A stretch of 64,000 nt of DNA from contig NZ_JAENHL010000006.1 in assembly GCF_016595235.1 (NCBI RefSeq), forward strand, positions 248,001-312,000. The letters run 5' to 3'. Position numbers and translations under genes: made by a program. Origin of the DNA: Taklimakanibacter albus. Its GTDB lineage: Bacteria > Pseudomonadota > Alphaproteobacteria > Rhizobiales > Aestuariivirgaceae. Positions 22,576 through 32,333 of this stretch are shown in pieces. Numbering within the stretch: the stretch's first letter is position 1; the number at the start of each line of letters is the position of its first letter. The notes beneath the pieces are model-generated. The model had not been told where the DNA came from. It did no database searches and saw only the letters and a program-made list of their open reading frames with translations.

Positions 22576-24878
22576 CGACGGATATTCTGCCTGCGAAAGT
22601 CAAACGCGGCGACGCGTCCGATGGCGGTGCCTCTCTCGGCAGTCGTCTGTCGCGCATCGATGGCCCTGCCAAGATCACCGGCGCGGCGCGTTATGCGCTC
22701 GAGCATCATCCCGAAGGTCTCTGCCATGCGGTGATCGTGCAGAGCACCATCGGCGCCGGCCGGATCGGCGTCATCGACACGGCGGCGGCCGACGCAGCAC
22801 CCGGCGTCCTCATGGTGCTCACCCCCGACAGAATCATGCCGTTGAAATCGGCGACGACATGGCTCGACACGCCGGGACCTGATGGGCCTTATCTGCCGCT
22901 TACCAATATGATCAATTTCGTGGGCCAGCATGTCGCCGCCGTGGTGGCCGAGACCTTCGAGCAGGCGACCGCCGCGGCGGCACTCATCAAGATCTATTAT
23001 GAGGAGACCGATGCGATCGCCACCTATGACGATCCGCGGTCGGGCGAGGGGATGGCGCTCGATCATCTGGCGGTTTCCTGGGGCGAGGCCGAAGAGGCCC
23101 TGGCCGAGGCGCCGGTTCGGATCGAGGCGACCTATCGCACACCGCGCGAATATAATGTCCCTATCGAGCCGCATGGGCTGGTGGCGCAATGGAATGGCGA
23201 TAAGCTCACCGTGTGGGAGCCGAGCCAGTGGATCAACGGCATGTCGCGCACCTATGCCGAATGGTTCGGCGTTCCCTATGAGAATGTGCGATTGGTTTCA
23301 CCTTTCATCGGCGGCGGCTTCGGTTCGAAAGCCTTTGCACTGGCGCATGGCGCCATTGCCGCCTGCGCGGCGAAGATGCTCGATCGCCCGGTGAAGCTGG
23401 CGCTGACCCGGCCGCAAACATTTACCGCCTTTGGTGGCCGTCCGGCGACGCGCCAGACCTTGAGGCTCGGCGCAACGGAGGAAGGCAGACTGGTGTCCAT
23501 CGTCCAGACCGGCGCCAATGAAACGTCCCGCGATGGTGTATGGGGCGAGCCTTTGGCCTCGGTCACGGCGCTCATGTATGCGACGCCTCACCTCGCTGCC
23601 CGTCAGACGGTGGTGCCGGTGAATACAGTGTTGCCCAGCGCCTTGCGGGCGCCGGGCGAAAATCCGAGCGCCTTCGGCATCGAATGCGCCATCGACGAGC
23701 TCAGTTATGAAGTAGGCATCGACCCGGTGGCGATCAGGCTCCTCAATTATGCCGAGGAGGACCCGCATGCGAAAAAGCCCTGGTCGACGCGGCAATTGCG
23801 CGAGGCCTATGAAGCGGGCGCCAAGGCCTTCGGCTGGGAAAAGCGCACATCGGAGCCCCGTTCGATGCGTGACGGCCATCATCTGATCGGCTGGGGCGTG
23901 GCGGCGGGCACCTATCCGGTCCGCCGCACTGCCGGTGAGGCGATGGTCAGGCTCTTCGCCGATGGCCGCGCCGAAGTGGCGAGCAGCGGCATCGATATGG
24001 GGCAGGGCACTTACACGATCCTGGCCCAGACGGCAGCCGACGCGATCGGCTTGCCGGTGGATCAGGTCGAGGTGAAGCTCGGTGACTCGGCCTTGCCCGG
24101 CGCGCCGGTGGCCGGCGGATCGCAGCTTGCCAATCTGATGACCGGGGCCGTCCACAAGGCGGCGCTGGCGGCGCGCGATGAGCTTATTGGTCTCGCCATC
24201 GGCGACCCCAACTCGCCCTTCCGCGCTCTCCAGGCGAACACGCTCAGTGTTGCGGACGGTGTCATTTCTTCGCCGCGCGGCGGCGAGGAAGTCTCGATCG
24301 CCGAACTTATGCATCGTCTCGGCCGCGATAAGATCGAAGTGTTGCGCGATACGCTGCCGGAAACCAACAATAGCGCTGCCGAAAAGCACAGGACCTACAC
24401 GACCATCACGCGCATGCGCTCGCCGACTGAAGGCGACTATTCGCTTCACGCCTGGTGCGTGCACTTCATCGAGGTCAGGGTCGATGAGGACTTTGGCACG
24501 GTCAGGGTGTCGCGGGTCGTCTCGGCCCTCGATTCCGGCCGCCTCTACAACCCCAAGCTTGCTGAAAGCCAATGGAAAGGCGGCATCATCATGGGCATCG
24601 GCCAAGCGTTGCTCGAAGAAGGGCTCGTCGATCGGCGCAAAGGGCGAGTCATCAACAACAATCTCGGCGACTATCTCATCGCCACCAATGCCGATATACC
24701 TGACATCGAAGTCATCTCGGTCGGCGTGCCGGACTTCCATGCCTCGGTCTTGGGCGGCAAGGCGGTGGGCGAGCTCGGTATCGTCGGCGTCGCGCCGGCG
24801 ATCGCCAATGCCGTCTATCACGCGACCGGCAAGCGCATCCGCGACCTGCCGATCACGCTGGAGAAGCTGATCGAGTGA
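22572..24878 (+). CDS. paoC: Aldehyde oxidoreductase Mo-cofactor subunit (PaoC-like)
   Basis: A 768-residue molybdopterin subunit with the alpha-hammerhead domain first ([18 protein letters not shown]) and the Mo-binding domain after it. [32 protein letters not shown] and [18 protein letters not shown] are conserved cofactor loops, the last carrying the catalytic Glu. The enzyme oxidises aldehydes (typically aromatic) to acids. E. coli needs the XdhC-like chaperone PaoD to mature PaoC; no such gene is adjacent here. The gene starts within the paoB stop and ends 3 bases from the convergent serine hydrolase gene. Confidence 0.93.
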   Translation: MTTDILPAKVKRGDASDGGASLGSRLSRIDGPAKITGAARYALEHHPEGLCHAVIVQSTIGAGRIGVIDTAAADAAPGVLMVLTPDRIMPLKSATTWLDTPGPDGPYLPLTNMINFVGQHVAAVVAETFEQATAAAALIKIYYEETDAIATYDDPRSGEGMALDHLAVSWGEAEEALAEAPVRIEATYRTPREYNVPIEPHGLVAQWNGDKLTVWEPSQWINGMSRTYAEWFGVPYENVRLVSPFIGGGFGSKAFALAHGAIAACAAKMLDRPVKLALTRPQTFTAFGGRPATRQTLRLGATEEGRLVSIVQTGANETSRDGVWGEPLASVTALMYATPHLAARQTVVPVNTVLPSALRAPGENPSAFGIECAIDELSYEVGIDPVAIRLLNYAEEDPHAKKPWSTRQLREAYEAGAKAFGWEKRTSEPRSMRDGHHLIGWGVAAGTYPVRRTAGEAMVRLFADGRAEVASSGIDMGQGTYTILAQTAADAIGLPVDQVEVKLGDSALPGAPVAGGSQLANLMTGAVHKAALAARDELIGLAIGDPNSPFRALQANTLSVADGVISSPRGGEEVSIAELMHRLGRDKIEVLRDTLPETNNSAAEKHRTYTTITRMRSPTEGDYSLHAWCVHFIEVRVDEDFGTVRVSRVVSALDSGRLYNPKLAESQWKGGIIMGIGQALLEEGLVDRRKGRVINNNLGDYLIATNADIPDIEVISVGVPDFHASVLGGKAVGELGIVGVAPAIANAVYHATGKRIRDLPITLEKLIE

Positions 24879-24881
24879 AAG

Positions 24882-25796
24882 CTAGCCTGCGATCAGCGCC
24901 GCCGCCTTCGCACCGATCTCCGGCAGCAGGGTAAGGCTGTCGGAGGGCCATTTGCCCTGGGTGAAGGCGGCGAGCGTGAAGGCTTCGCCGCCCGGCAGCA
25001 CCGCATGCAGGGCGTCATGGCGGCGGTAGCTCGCAAGCTCGTCGCCCGTCCAGCCGGTCCAGCCCGCTTTCGACCAGATGCGCGCGCCCTCCGGCATGCC
25101 CTCTCCGAGGAAACCTAAGAGCTGCGCATGCGGCGTTTCGCGGAACGCCTTCGTGTTCGGGCGATGGAGGAAGTCGCGCATGGTTCGTGAGCGATCGGCT
25201 GAAATCATATCACCGCTCATGATCCTGGCGAGGATCGCCGCGGCGGCGTCGCTGGTGAGCCGGTTGTGATTGTTGCCGCCGCGCCGCACATAGATGTTTT
25301 CGCGCCCATAACGCTGGTCGTCCATGAGCTTCTGCGACACGTTGATGCCGGCCAGCTCCGCCAGATCGAGCGACCGGAAATAACGGTTTACATTCTCGCG
25401 CGCCTCGACCCAGATCTCCATGTCCGCGGGGGCGAGCTCGAGATCGCCGGTCGTTCCGCTCAGATGGTCGATGATGTAATTGGTCGCCATGTTGCTCGAC
25501 CATTTGATCATATCATGCGCGGCGCGGACGAGCTCCGGCGTCTCGCTGAGGCGGCCGTCCTGATAGGCCTGTTCCAGGGCCACCAGGTAGAACATCTTGA
25601 CGACGCTGCAAGGATAGAAGGCGACGTCGCCGCGATAGGAGAAGCTGCCGGCCACCGGGCCCGTTTCACCCGCATGAAGACGCAGAGTGATGGCGAAATC
25701 ATCGCCGGTGACGCCATGAGGGGCGAAACGCTCGGCGCTCCAGGCGACGAGTTCGGCGCCGATTTTTGCTGCCGATAGCTTGGTATTGGACGACAT
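24882..25796 (-). CDS. Class A beta-lactamase-like serine hydrolase
   Basis: A 304-residue serine hydrolase of the beta-lactamase2 group. S64-V-V-K67 is the SxxK catalytic motif, KWSSNMATNYII contains an S-x-N motif, and WSKAGWTG stands for the K-T/S-G motif. There is no visible signal peptide. The absence of an export signal and of the Glu166-type omega loop argues against an antibiotic-resistance enzyme; a D-aminopeptidase or amidase acting on imported peptides is more likely. It is the last gene of a peptide ABC-transporter operon, 26 bases after the second ATPase gene, which supports action on the transported substrate. Confidence 0.82.
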   Translation of the reverse strand: MSSNTKLSAAKIGAELVAWSAERFAPHGVTGDDFAITLRLHAGETGPVAGSFSYRGDVAFYPCSVVKMFYLVALEQAYQDGRLSETPELVRAAHDMIKWSSNMATNYIIDHLSGTTGDLELAPADMEIWVEARENVNRYFRSLDLAELAGINVSQKLMDDQRYGRENIYVRRGGNNHNRLTSDAAAAILARIMSGDMISADRSRTMRDFLHRPNTKAFRETPHAQLLGFLGEGMPEGARIWSKAGWTGWTGDELASYRRHDALHAVLPGGEAFTLAAFTQGKWPSDSLTLLPEIGAKAAALIAG

Positions 25797-25822
25797 GAAG
25801 TGTTTCCCGGATTTAGTGATCG

Positions 25823-26833
25823 TCAGGTGCGGTGGGTGAAATCGAATTCCGTGGAGGCCGCCGCATTGAGACAGCGGACAGTGTGCTCCGACCCCTCCGG
25901 AATGAGTTCCGGGTGCTCGGCCCGGCAGGCCGGCAGCACGAAGGGACAGCGGGTCGAGAAGCCACAGCCGGCAGGCGGCGCCAGGGGATCCGGCACTTCG
26001 CCTTCTATGCCGGGCGCCTGCGTGCGGATGCGCGGATCGGGCATTGGGATCGCGGCGAGGAGCCCTCTCGTATAGGGATGCCGAGGTTCGGCAAACAGGC
26101 TTTCGGTCTCGGCGATCTCGACGATCTCGCCCAGATACATGACCGCGATGCGGTCGCTGATATGGCGCACCACATTGAGATCATGCGCGATGAACAGGAT
26201 GGCGATGCCAAGCTTGGCGCGCAGATCAGCAAGCAGATTAATGATCTGCGCCTGGACGCTGGCATCGAGCGCCGAGACCGGTTCGTCGGCGATGAGCAGG
26301 CGCGGCTCCACGGCGAGCGCCCGGGCGATCGAGATGCGCTGGCGTTGGCCGCCGCTGATCGCATGTGGCAACCGCTCCCGAAGGGCCGGCGTCAGGCCGA
26401 CCATCAGCAGCAATTCATCGATTCGCCTGCTTCGCGCGGCCGCATCGGCCGTCATGCCATGGACCTTGAGGACCTCGTCCAGCATGGCGCCGAGCGTCAT
26501 GCGCGGATTGAGCGAGGCGTAGGGATCCTGGAAGACCATCTGGATCTGGCGGGCGCGGGCATGTCGGTCGGCGTCGAAGCCGCCGCCCTGCCAGGCGAAG
26601 CTGCCCTGATCTGGTTTGTCGAGGCCGACGATGCAACGGCCCAGCGTTGACTTGCCGCAGCCCGATTCACCGACAACACCCAGGATCTCGCCGGGCTTGA
26701 TGGTGAGACTGACATTGCGCAGCGCCTGCAGCCTGGCTCGCGGCTTGCGGGCGAGCATGTCGCTCAGACTATGGTCGAGCGCGTAGGCCTTCGACACATG
26801 GCTGATCTCGAGCAGGGGTGAGGAGGCGCTCAT
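25823..26833 (-). CDS. Peptide ABC transporter ATPase (OppF/DppF-like)
   Basis: A 336-residue ATP-binding subunit. Walker A is [14 protein letters not shown], the signature ISGGQRQRISIARAL, Walker B RLLIADEPVSALD, and the C-terminal oligopeptide-transporter extension shows HPYTRGLLAAIP and a GCGFSTRCPF cysteine motif. It forms a heterodimer with the preceding ATPase to drive peptide import. The start at 26833 overlaps the stop of that gene (ATGA); longer frames upstream lack similarity. AbcF-type loop QMVFQDPYASLNPRMT is intact. Confidence 0.93.
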   Translation of the reverse strand: MSASSPLLEISHVSKAYALDHSLSDMLARKPRARLQALRNVSLTIKPGEILGVVGESGCGKSTLGRCIVGLDKPDQGSFAWQGGGFDADRHARARQIQMVFQDPYASLNPRMTLGAMLDEVLKVHGMTADAAARSRRIDELLLMVGLTPALRERLPHAISGGQRQRISIARALAVEPRLLIADEPVSALDASVQAQIINLLADLRAKLGIAILFIAHDLNVVRHISDRIAVMYLGEIVEIAETESLFAEPRHPYTRGLLAAIPMPDPRIRTQAPGIEGEVPDPLAPPAGCGFSTRCPFVLPACRAEHPELIPEGSEHTVRCLNAAASTEFDFTHRT

Positions 26834-27807
26834 GCGATCTCCTTCATCCGCAGGCAGGCGCTCAAATGGCCCGGCTCGACATCGAGCAGCGGCGGCTCCT
26901 CGCGCGCGCATTGGCCGACGGCGAAACGGCAACGCGGATGGAAGCGGCAGCCCGGAGGCGGCGCCGACAGGTCGGGGGGAGCGCCGCCGATCGGCTCGAG
27001 CCGGTCCTGCTTGCCGTGCAAGGCGGGCAAGGCGCCCAGCAATGCCCGCGTATAGGGGTGTGATGGCTTGGCGAAAAGCTGTGCCGTATCGGCGGTTTCG
27101 GCGATGCGCCCGGCATACATGACGGCGACGCGATCGCAGGTCTGCGCGACGACGCCGAGATCATGGGTGACGAACAGCACCGCCATGCCGGTTTCCGCGC
27201 GCAGCTTCAGGATCAGCTTGAGGATCTGGTCCTGTACCGTGACGTCGAGGGCCGTGGTCGGCTCGTCGGCGATCAGGAGCTTTGGCCGGCAGGCAAGCGC
27301 GATGGCGATGAGCACGCGCTGGCGCATACCGCCGCTGAAGGCATGTGGATAGGCATCGAGCCGCCGCTCGGGCGCGGTGACGCCGACCGATTTCAGAAGA
27401 TCGACGGCAGCTTGGCGTGGTGTCCTGCCGGCGAGCCGGCCATGCCGGATGAGGCCTTCCTGGATCTGCCGGCCGATGCGCATCGTCGGATTGAGCGCCG
27501 TCATCGGATCCTGGAAGATCATCGCGATGCGGCTGCCGCGGATATCGACGAAGTCTGAATTCCTGAGAGTGACGAGGTCGCGGCCCTCGAAGGTGATCGA
27601 ACCTTCCATGCGGCTCGGTGCGGCGCCGCCGAACAGCCGGATCAGTGAGCGGCAGGTGACACTCTTGCCGCAGCCCGATTCGCCGACCAGGCCGAAGATC
27701 TCGCCCGGCCGGATGTCGAAGCTGACGCCATCGACCGCAGTCACGGTGCGGCCGCGGCCGGCGAAGGTGACCTTGAGATCGCGCACGCTGAGCAGAGGCG
27801 CGCTCAT
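26830..27807 (-). CDS. Peptide ABC transporter ATPase (OppD/DppD-like)
   Basis: A 325-residue ATP-binding subunit. It has Walker [17 protein letters not shown]-loop [14 protein letters not shown], signature [15 protein letters not shown], Walker [14 protein letters not shown] and the family C-terminal extension with [12 protein letters not shown] and a [13 protein letters not shown] cysteine cluster. Together with the OppF-like protein it powers import. It overlaps both neighbours by 4 bases, showing tight translational coupling through the operon. Confidence 0.93.
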   Translation of the reverse strand: MSAPLLSVRDLKVTFAGRGRTVTAVDGVSFDIRPGEIFGLVGESGCGKSVTCRSLIRLFGGAAPSRMEGSITFEGRDLVTLRNSDFVDIRGSRIAMIFQDPMTALNPTMRIGRQIQEGLIRHGRLAGRTPRQAAVDLLKSVGVTAPERRLDAYPHAFSGGMRQRVLIAIALACRPKLLIADEPTTALDVTVQDQILKLILKLRAETGMAVLFVTHDLGVVAQTCDRVAVMYAGRIAETADTAQLFAKPSHPYTRALLGALPALHGKQDRLEPIGGAPPDLSAPPPGCRFHPRCRFAVGQCAREEPPLLDVEPGHLSACLRMKEIA

Positions 27808-28643
27808 GCTTTGGGCCTCAGGAAGTCATCGAGCCCGTCACCGAGAAAGGTGAAGGTGACGCCGACCAGCACGATGGCGAGGCCGGGAAACAGAGATATC
27901 CACCAGCCGTCCTGGATGAAGTTACGGCCGTCGGCGATCATCACGCCCCATTCCGGTGTCGGCGGCTGGATGCCGAGCCCGAGAAAGCCGAGCGATGTGA
28001 CGGCGAGAATGGTGAGCACGACATCCGCCATCATGAAGACGATGGCCGGCGTGATGACATTGGGCAAAATGTGCCGGAACATGATGCGGACATGGCTGTA
28101 GCCCAGGACCGAGGCGGCCTTCACATAATCGAGCTCCTTGGCGAGCAGCACCTCGCCCCTGACGATGCGGGCGAAGGAGATCCACACCACCAGGGTGAAG
28201 GCCAGATACATATTGGCGATGCTGGGGCCGAGCGCCCCGACGATGCTGATGACCAGCACGTAGAAGGGGAACGCCCACAATATATCGACGAGCCGCATCA
28301 GGATGCGGTCGAGCCAGCCGCCGAAATAGCCGGAGATCAGTCCGATGGCCGAACCGATGAGGAAAGGCAGCAGCACGCAGACCGCGACGACCTGGAGGTC
28401 CACCTTGGCGGCGGCGACAACGCGGGCGAGCACGTCGCGACCGAGATCGTCGGTGCCGAACGGATGGGCGAGGCTCGGCGCGGTGAGCGCGTTGCCGAAG
28501 TCGATGGCGAGCGGATCGTGCGGCACGACGAGCGGCCCGATCAGGCTGGCGAGGACCAGCGCCAGCAGCAATATGAGACCGATATGCAGATTCCGGTTGC
28601 GCCGGAATCTTTCGATCGTTTCTGTGGAGATGAGACGGCTCAA
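27804..28643 (-). CDS. Peptide ABC transporter permease (OppC/DppC-like)
   Basis: A 279-residue membrane permease with six predicted TM helices. GTDDLGRDVLARVVAAAKVDL is the DppC N-terminal signature, and EVLLAKELDYVKAASVLGYSHVRIMFRHILPN is the EAA loop that contacts the ATPases. No ATG or GTG lies in a sensible place. I take the TTG at 28643, which overlaps the stop of the upstream permease gene (TTGA) and gives a normal family length. No ribosome site is seen, fitting re-initiation by coupling. The C-terminal LGLGIQPPTPEWGVMI is conserved. Confidence 0.9.
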   Translation of the reverse strand: MSRLISTETIERFRRNRNLHIGLILLLALVLASLIGPLVVPHDPLAIDFGNALTAPSLAHPFGTDDLGRDVLARVVAAAKVDLQVVAVCVLLPFLIGSAIGLISGYFGGWLDRILMRLVDILWAFPFYVLVISIVGALGPSIANMYLAFTLVVWISFARIVRGEVLLAKELDYVKAASVLGYSHVRIMFRHILPNVITPAIVFMMADVVLTILAVTSLGFLGLGIQPPTPEWGVMIADGRNFIQDGWWISLFPGLAIVLVGVTFTFLGDGLDDFLRPKA

Positions 28644-29581
28644 GACAGTGTCACGCGCGGATCGACCAGGGCGTAGGCAAGGTCGGTCAGGAGGTTGATG
28701 ATGACGACGAGCGTCGCGAAGGTGACGGTCAGCGCCTGCACCATGGGGTAATCGCGCGCCGAGATCGAGGAGACGAGCAGCGAGCCGAGTCCCGGTATAC
28801 CGAAGACCGTTTCGATGACCACGGTTCCGCCGATTACCCAGCTCGTATGGACGGCGAGGACTGAGATCGTCGAGGTCAGTGAGTTGCGGAAGACATGGCG
28901 CCATAGCACGTCACGTTCGACGAGCCCTTTGGCCCGCGCGGTATCGACATAATCGGCGCCGAGAACCGCGATGATCGAGCTGCGCAGCGAGCGGATGGTC
29001 AAGGCGGCCGTACCGAGCGCGATGATGAAGGCGGGGAGGATCAGATGATGCAACCTGTCCCAGAAGCCCTCGCCATAGCCCGATACGGGAAAGAGCGGCA
29101 CATAGATGGCGAGCAGCAGAACCAGGAGGACGCCGAGCCAGAAAGCCGGCATCGACATCGCCATCACGAAGACCACGCGAACGATCTGATCGATGACGCC
29201 GCCGCGCCGGACCGCCGTCAGCATGGCGAGCGGAACCGTCATGACGACGGCCATGATGGTGGACAGGCCGACGAGCGCGAGGCTCGGCCACAGGCGCTCG
29301 AGGATGAGCGGGCCGATATCGGCCTTGTAGGCGATCGAGCGGCCGAAACTCCCTTGGACGAGATCGCCGATGAAGCGGAGATATTGGTGCCACAAGGGCT
29401 GGTTGAGGCCGAGCTGCTCATTGAGCTTGGCGATATCTTCCGGCGTGCCGCGGCTGCCGAGCATGAGCGTCGCCGGATCGCCCGGCATGACGCGCAGCAG
29501 CAGAAACGCCACCACGGTGATGCCGAGCAACACCGGCAGGAGCTGGATTATCCGCGACAGGCAGAAAAAGACTATCTTCAT
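28640..29581 (-). CDS. Peptide ABC transporter permease (OppB/DppB-like)
   Basis: A 313-residue membrane permease. RIIQLLPVLLGITVVAFLLLRVMPGDP at the N-terminus, the periplasmic LGLNQPLWHQYLRFI and the EAA loop GADYVDTARAKGLVERDVLWRHVFRN are typical. It forms the membrane channel with the OppC-like protein. It begins 110 bases after the binding-protein gene, from which it is separated by a large palindrome that may lower expression of the membrane and ATPase subunits relative to the binding protein. Confidence 0.93.
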   Translation of the reverse strand: MKIVFFCLSRIIQLLPVLLGITVVAFLLLRVMPGDPATLMLGSRGTPEDIAKLNEQLGLNQPLWHQYLRFIGDLVQGSFGRSIAYKADIGPLILERLWPSLALVGLSTIMAVVMTVPLAMLTAVRRGGVIDQIVRVVFVMAMSMPAFWLGVLLVLLLAIYVPLFPVSGYGEGFWDRLHHLILPAFIIALGTAALTIRSLRSSIIAVLGADYVDTARAKGLVERDVLWRHVFRNSLTSTISVLAVHTSWVIGGTVVIETVFGIPGLGSLLVSSISARDYPMVQALTVTFATLVVIINLLTDLAYALVDPRVTLS

Positions 29582-29604
29582 GATAAAATCGGTCCGCCGT
29601 CCGC

Positions 29605-29663
29605 TCTCCAGATCACGATCACTTTAGGTCGGATCGACCTAAAGTGATAAACGTGATCGGAGA
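29605..29663. repeat. Long palindrome between binding-protein and permease genes
   Basis: A perfect 14-base hairpin (ATCACTTTAGGTCG 29618-29631, CGACCTAAAGTGAT 29635-29648, 3-base loop) is nested in outer matches GATCAC/GTGATC and TCTCC/GGAGA. No T-run follows. It may act as an attenuator or mRNA-stabilising stem within the operon, or be a dispersed repeat. Similar ATCACTTTAGGTCG palindromes recur in Hyphomicrobiales. Confidence 0.75.
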
Positions 29664-29691
29664 ACGGGCGGAAGAAACGCGTCTTTGCCGG

Positions 29692-31239
29692 TTACTTTAT
29701 CACCACGTCCTTCAGCGAATAGTTCGCCGTCGGCAGAACTTCGAAGCCCTCGACATTGGCGCGCATCGCATAGGCCGATTTCGGCATGAACAGGAAGATG
29801 AACGGAGCGCCCTCATGGACCCGCGCTTCGATCTCCTTGAACATCTTGCCACGTTCCTCGCCTTCATTGGTCGAGCGTTCGAGCGCGTAGAGCTCGTTGA
29901 CGCGGTCGTCCTTCCATTGCGAATGGAAGGCGTTGGCGCGCTCCGGATTGACCATGGTAAAGCCGACCAATTGATCGGGGTCGATCGTGTCGCTCGTCGC
30001 ATAGGAGAGCGACAGCTCGAAATTGCCGGCCTTGGTGGTGCTGAACTGCGAGGAGCCTTCGATGGTCTGCAACTCCACCTCGATGCCGATGGCGCGCAGT
30101 GACGCCTGGATGGCGCTGCCGATCTGGCGGCTGGTCACGTCCCCGCCGCGCACCAGCATGCTGGTCTTGAAGCCGGAATCGAGACCTGCCTCCTTGAGCA
30201 AAGCCTTCGCTTTGTCGAGATCGAGCGGGTAGGGCTTCAGCTCTTCATTGTGATAGGCCATGACCGGGATGGAGGTCGTGGCGGCAACGGCGTCGCCATG
30301 GAAGACGCCTTTGACCAGTGCTTCCTTGTCGATGGCGTAGTTCATCGCCTGGCGGACACGCACGTCGTCGAACGGCTTCTTGGTCGTGTTGATCTGCACC
30401 ATGTCGATGCGGAACACCGGCGCCAGACCGACCTTGACGCTGGCATCGCTCTTGAGGGCGGCTGCCTGGTTGAACGGCACCTCGATGATCGCATCGAGTT
30501 CGCCGGCCTTGAGCTTCAGAACGCGCGAATTGTCTTCCGGCACGATTTCGAGCGTGGCGCCGTCGATGGCGGGTTTGCCCTTTTCCCAATAATGGGGGTT
30601 CTTGGCGAGCTCCATCTTCTGGCCGCGCGCCCAGGACGAGAGACTGAAGGGGCCGGAGCCGATCGGCTTCTCGAAGAAGGCTTCGCCCTGAGCCTCGACC
30701 AGCTTGGCGGGCAGGATGGAGGCGCTGAACATCGCCAGATTGTTGATGATCGGGGTGAAGGGCTTCTCCAGCTTCATCACGATCGTATGGTCGTCGACGA
30801 CGTCATAAGAGGTGATGGGACGGAAGAAGCGTCCCCATTCCGATTTCTCGCCGGCCGCGCGCTTGAGCGAGAATTCGACGTCCTTCGCCGTGACGGGTGT
30901 TCCGTCCGAGAACTTGGCGTCGCTGCGCAGCTTGAATTGATATTCCTTGCCGTCGGGCGAGACCGTCCAGGATTCGGCGATGCCGGGCTCGAGCTTGGTG
31001 CCGTCCTTGCTCGGGCGGACGAGCTGGTCATAGATCTGCAGCTCGGCCCAGATCGACGCATTGTCGCTGGAAGCGATGGGGTCGATGGTGAGCGCATCCT
31101 CGCGCACGCCGACTTTCAACGTGGCGGCCTCGGCGGCGAAGGGACCGATCGTCAGGGCGCTGGTTGCGAGGAGGGCGAAGAGGGCCGGGGCCAGTAGAGC
31201 CCGGCGTGAAAGGCCAAATATCGAGTTCCGAATGCGCAC
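29692..31239 (-). CDS. Peptide ABC transporter substrate-binding protein (SBP_bac_5)
   Basis: A 515-residue periplasmic binding protein. The signal peptide runs to about residue 38 (RRALLAPALFALLATSALTIG, cleavage near AEAA). Family motifs include ESWTVSPDGKEYQFKLRSDAKFSDGTPVTAKDVEFSLKR (spread over residues 88-127) and IGSGPFSLSSW. It captures a peptide or a similar substrate and delivers it to the permease pair. It is the first gene of the operon, which ends with a serine hydrolase, and is divergent from a LysR gene that probably controls it. Confidence 0.93.
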   Translation of the reverse strand: MRIRNSIFGLSRRALLAPALFALLATSALTIGPFAAEAATLKVGVREDALTIDPIASSDNASIWAELQIYDQLVRPSKDGTKLEPGIAESWTVSPDGKEYQFKLRSDAKFSDGTPVTAKDVEFSLKRAAGEKSEWGRFFRPITSYDVVDDHTIVMKLEKPFTPIINNLAMFSASILPAKLVEAQGEAFFEKPIGSGPFSLSSWARGQKMELAKNPHYWEKGKPAIDGATLEIVPEDNSRVLKLKAGELDAIIEVPFNQAAALKSDASVKVGLAPVFRIDMVQINTTKKPFDDVRVRQAMNYAIDKEALVKGVFHGDAVAATTSIPVMAYHNEELKPYPLDLDKAKALLKEAGLDSGFKTSMLVRGGDVTSRQIGSAIQASLRAIGIEVELQTIEGSSQFSTTKAGNFELSLSYATSDTIDPDQLVGFTMVNPERANAFHSQWKDDRVNELYALERSTNEGEERGKMFKEIEARVHEGAPFIFLFMPKSAYAMRANVEGFEVLPTANYSLKDVVIK

Positions 31240-31401
31240 GTTAAACTCCTCCCGGATCTATATTCCTGGTTATGAATTGGGTTGGAACAGGCCGTTTGCG
31301 AATGATAGTCGGCAGCCGCCGCTCGCATGCCAGAGCCTGTCCCATAAGGGCAATCTTGAGAGGAATACCTGAATGGTCAAATCGGAATATAGACTACATC
31401 C

Positions 31402-31416
31402 ATAACTTGAGGTTAT
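31402..31416. promoter_or_regulatory. Candidate LysR binding site
   Basis: ATAACTTGAGGTTAT is a 5-base inverted repeat with a 5-base centre and contains a T-N11-A pattern. It lies 27 bases upstream of the TTG start of the LysR gene in the gap divergent from the transporter operon, the usual place for a LysR recognition site. Confidence 0.5.
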
Positions 31417-31442
31417 AGGCTTGCGATCAAGGAGGACGCTCT

Positions 31443-32333
31443 TTGCGACTGCGCCATATCGAGGTTTTTCACGCCATCAAGCAGGCCGGGTCGATCAGCA
31501 AGGCGGCTGTCCTTCTGGGGGTGTCCCAGCCTGCCGCCAGCAAGGTGCTGCAGCACGCCGAATCCTCGCTGGGATTCAAGCTGTTCGAGCGCGTGAAGGG
31601 ACGGTTGCTGCCGACGGCTGAGGCGGAACTTCTTTATGTCGAGGTCGCCAAGCTGAATTCCGGTCTCGATCAATTGCGCAAGCTGTCCGCCAACTTGCGG
31701 CGCTTTCCGCAGGGGCGTCTGCATGTCGGTTGCCTGCCGAGTCTCGGCCTGTCTATCATGCCGAAGACCATCCGTGATTTTCGCAAGACCTACCCATCAG
31801 TGGTCTGCGAGGTCGAAACCAACCATATCGAGGCGCTTCTCGCCGGCTTGCGCTCTCGCCAACTCGATCTGGCGGTTTCCATATTCCCCGATGAACATCC
31901 CGATATCAGGACGCAGGTCGTCGGCGAAATCGACCTGGTCTATCTCGGGCCAAAGGATGGCGGCGAGTTCGATCTGGCGGAGATCGCCGACCATGAATTC
32001 ATCGGGCTTTCGCGCAGCGACGGTGTCGGCGGCATGATTGCGCGCGAGCGCGAAAGACTGGGCTGCAGCTACGCGCCCGCCATCGAAGTCCAGACCTATT
32101 ATCTCGCTTGCGCCTTTGCCGCGGCGGGCTGTGGCGCCGCGATCGTCGACCGTCTGACGGCGCAGAGCATGCTGCGCCCCGGCCTATTCCTGCGCAGGCT
32201 GAAGCAGCGCCTCATCGTCCATATCGTCGTGCTCACGCACGAAGCCAATGTCATTCGTGGCTTCTATACCGACTTCGCCAATATTCTCAGAAAGTCGGTG
32301 GAGAGCACGATCGAGGCTGCCGCAGCCGGCTAG
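31443..32333 (+). CDS. LysR family transcriptional regulator
   Basis: A 296-residue LysR protein. The HTH is RHIEVFHAIKQAGSISKAAVLLGVSQPAASKVLQHAE, followed by an effector-binding domain with VGCLPSLGLSIMPKTIRDF. It starts at TTG 31443, strongly supported by AAGGAGG 7 bases upstream, and the family N-terminus MRLRHIEVF matches that position. It resembles the NocR/OccR-like group that controls opine and amino-acid uptake. Divergent orientation to the peptide transporter operon, and a dyad in the shared promoter region, suggest it regulates that operon. Confidence 0.91.
   Translation: MRLRHIEVFHAIKQAGSISKAAVLLGVSQPAASKVLQHAESSLGFKLFERVKGRLLPTAEAELLYVEVAKLNSGLDQLRKLSANLRRFPQGRLHVGCLPSLGLSIMPKTIRDFRKTYPSVVCEVETNHIEALLAGLRSRQLDLAVSIFPDEHPDIRTQVVGEIDLVYLGPKDGGEFDLAEIADHEFIGLSRSDGVGGMIARERERLGCSYAPAIEVQTYYLACAFAAAGCGAAIVDRLTAQSMLRPGLFLRRLKQRLIVHIVVLTHEANVIRGFYTDFANILRKSVESTIEAAAAG

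Noticed and set aside
23298-24821. 507-residue frame antisense to paoC
   Set aside because: Arg/Asp/Gly-rich shadow frame of a well-conserved Mo-hydroxylase gene.
24882-25796. Antibiotic-resistance beta-lactamase
   Set aside because: No export signal and a transporter-operon context; SxxK alone does not show lactamase activity.
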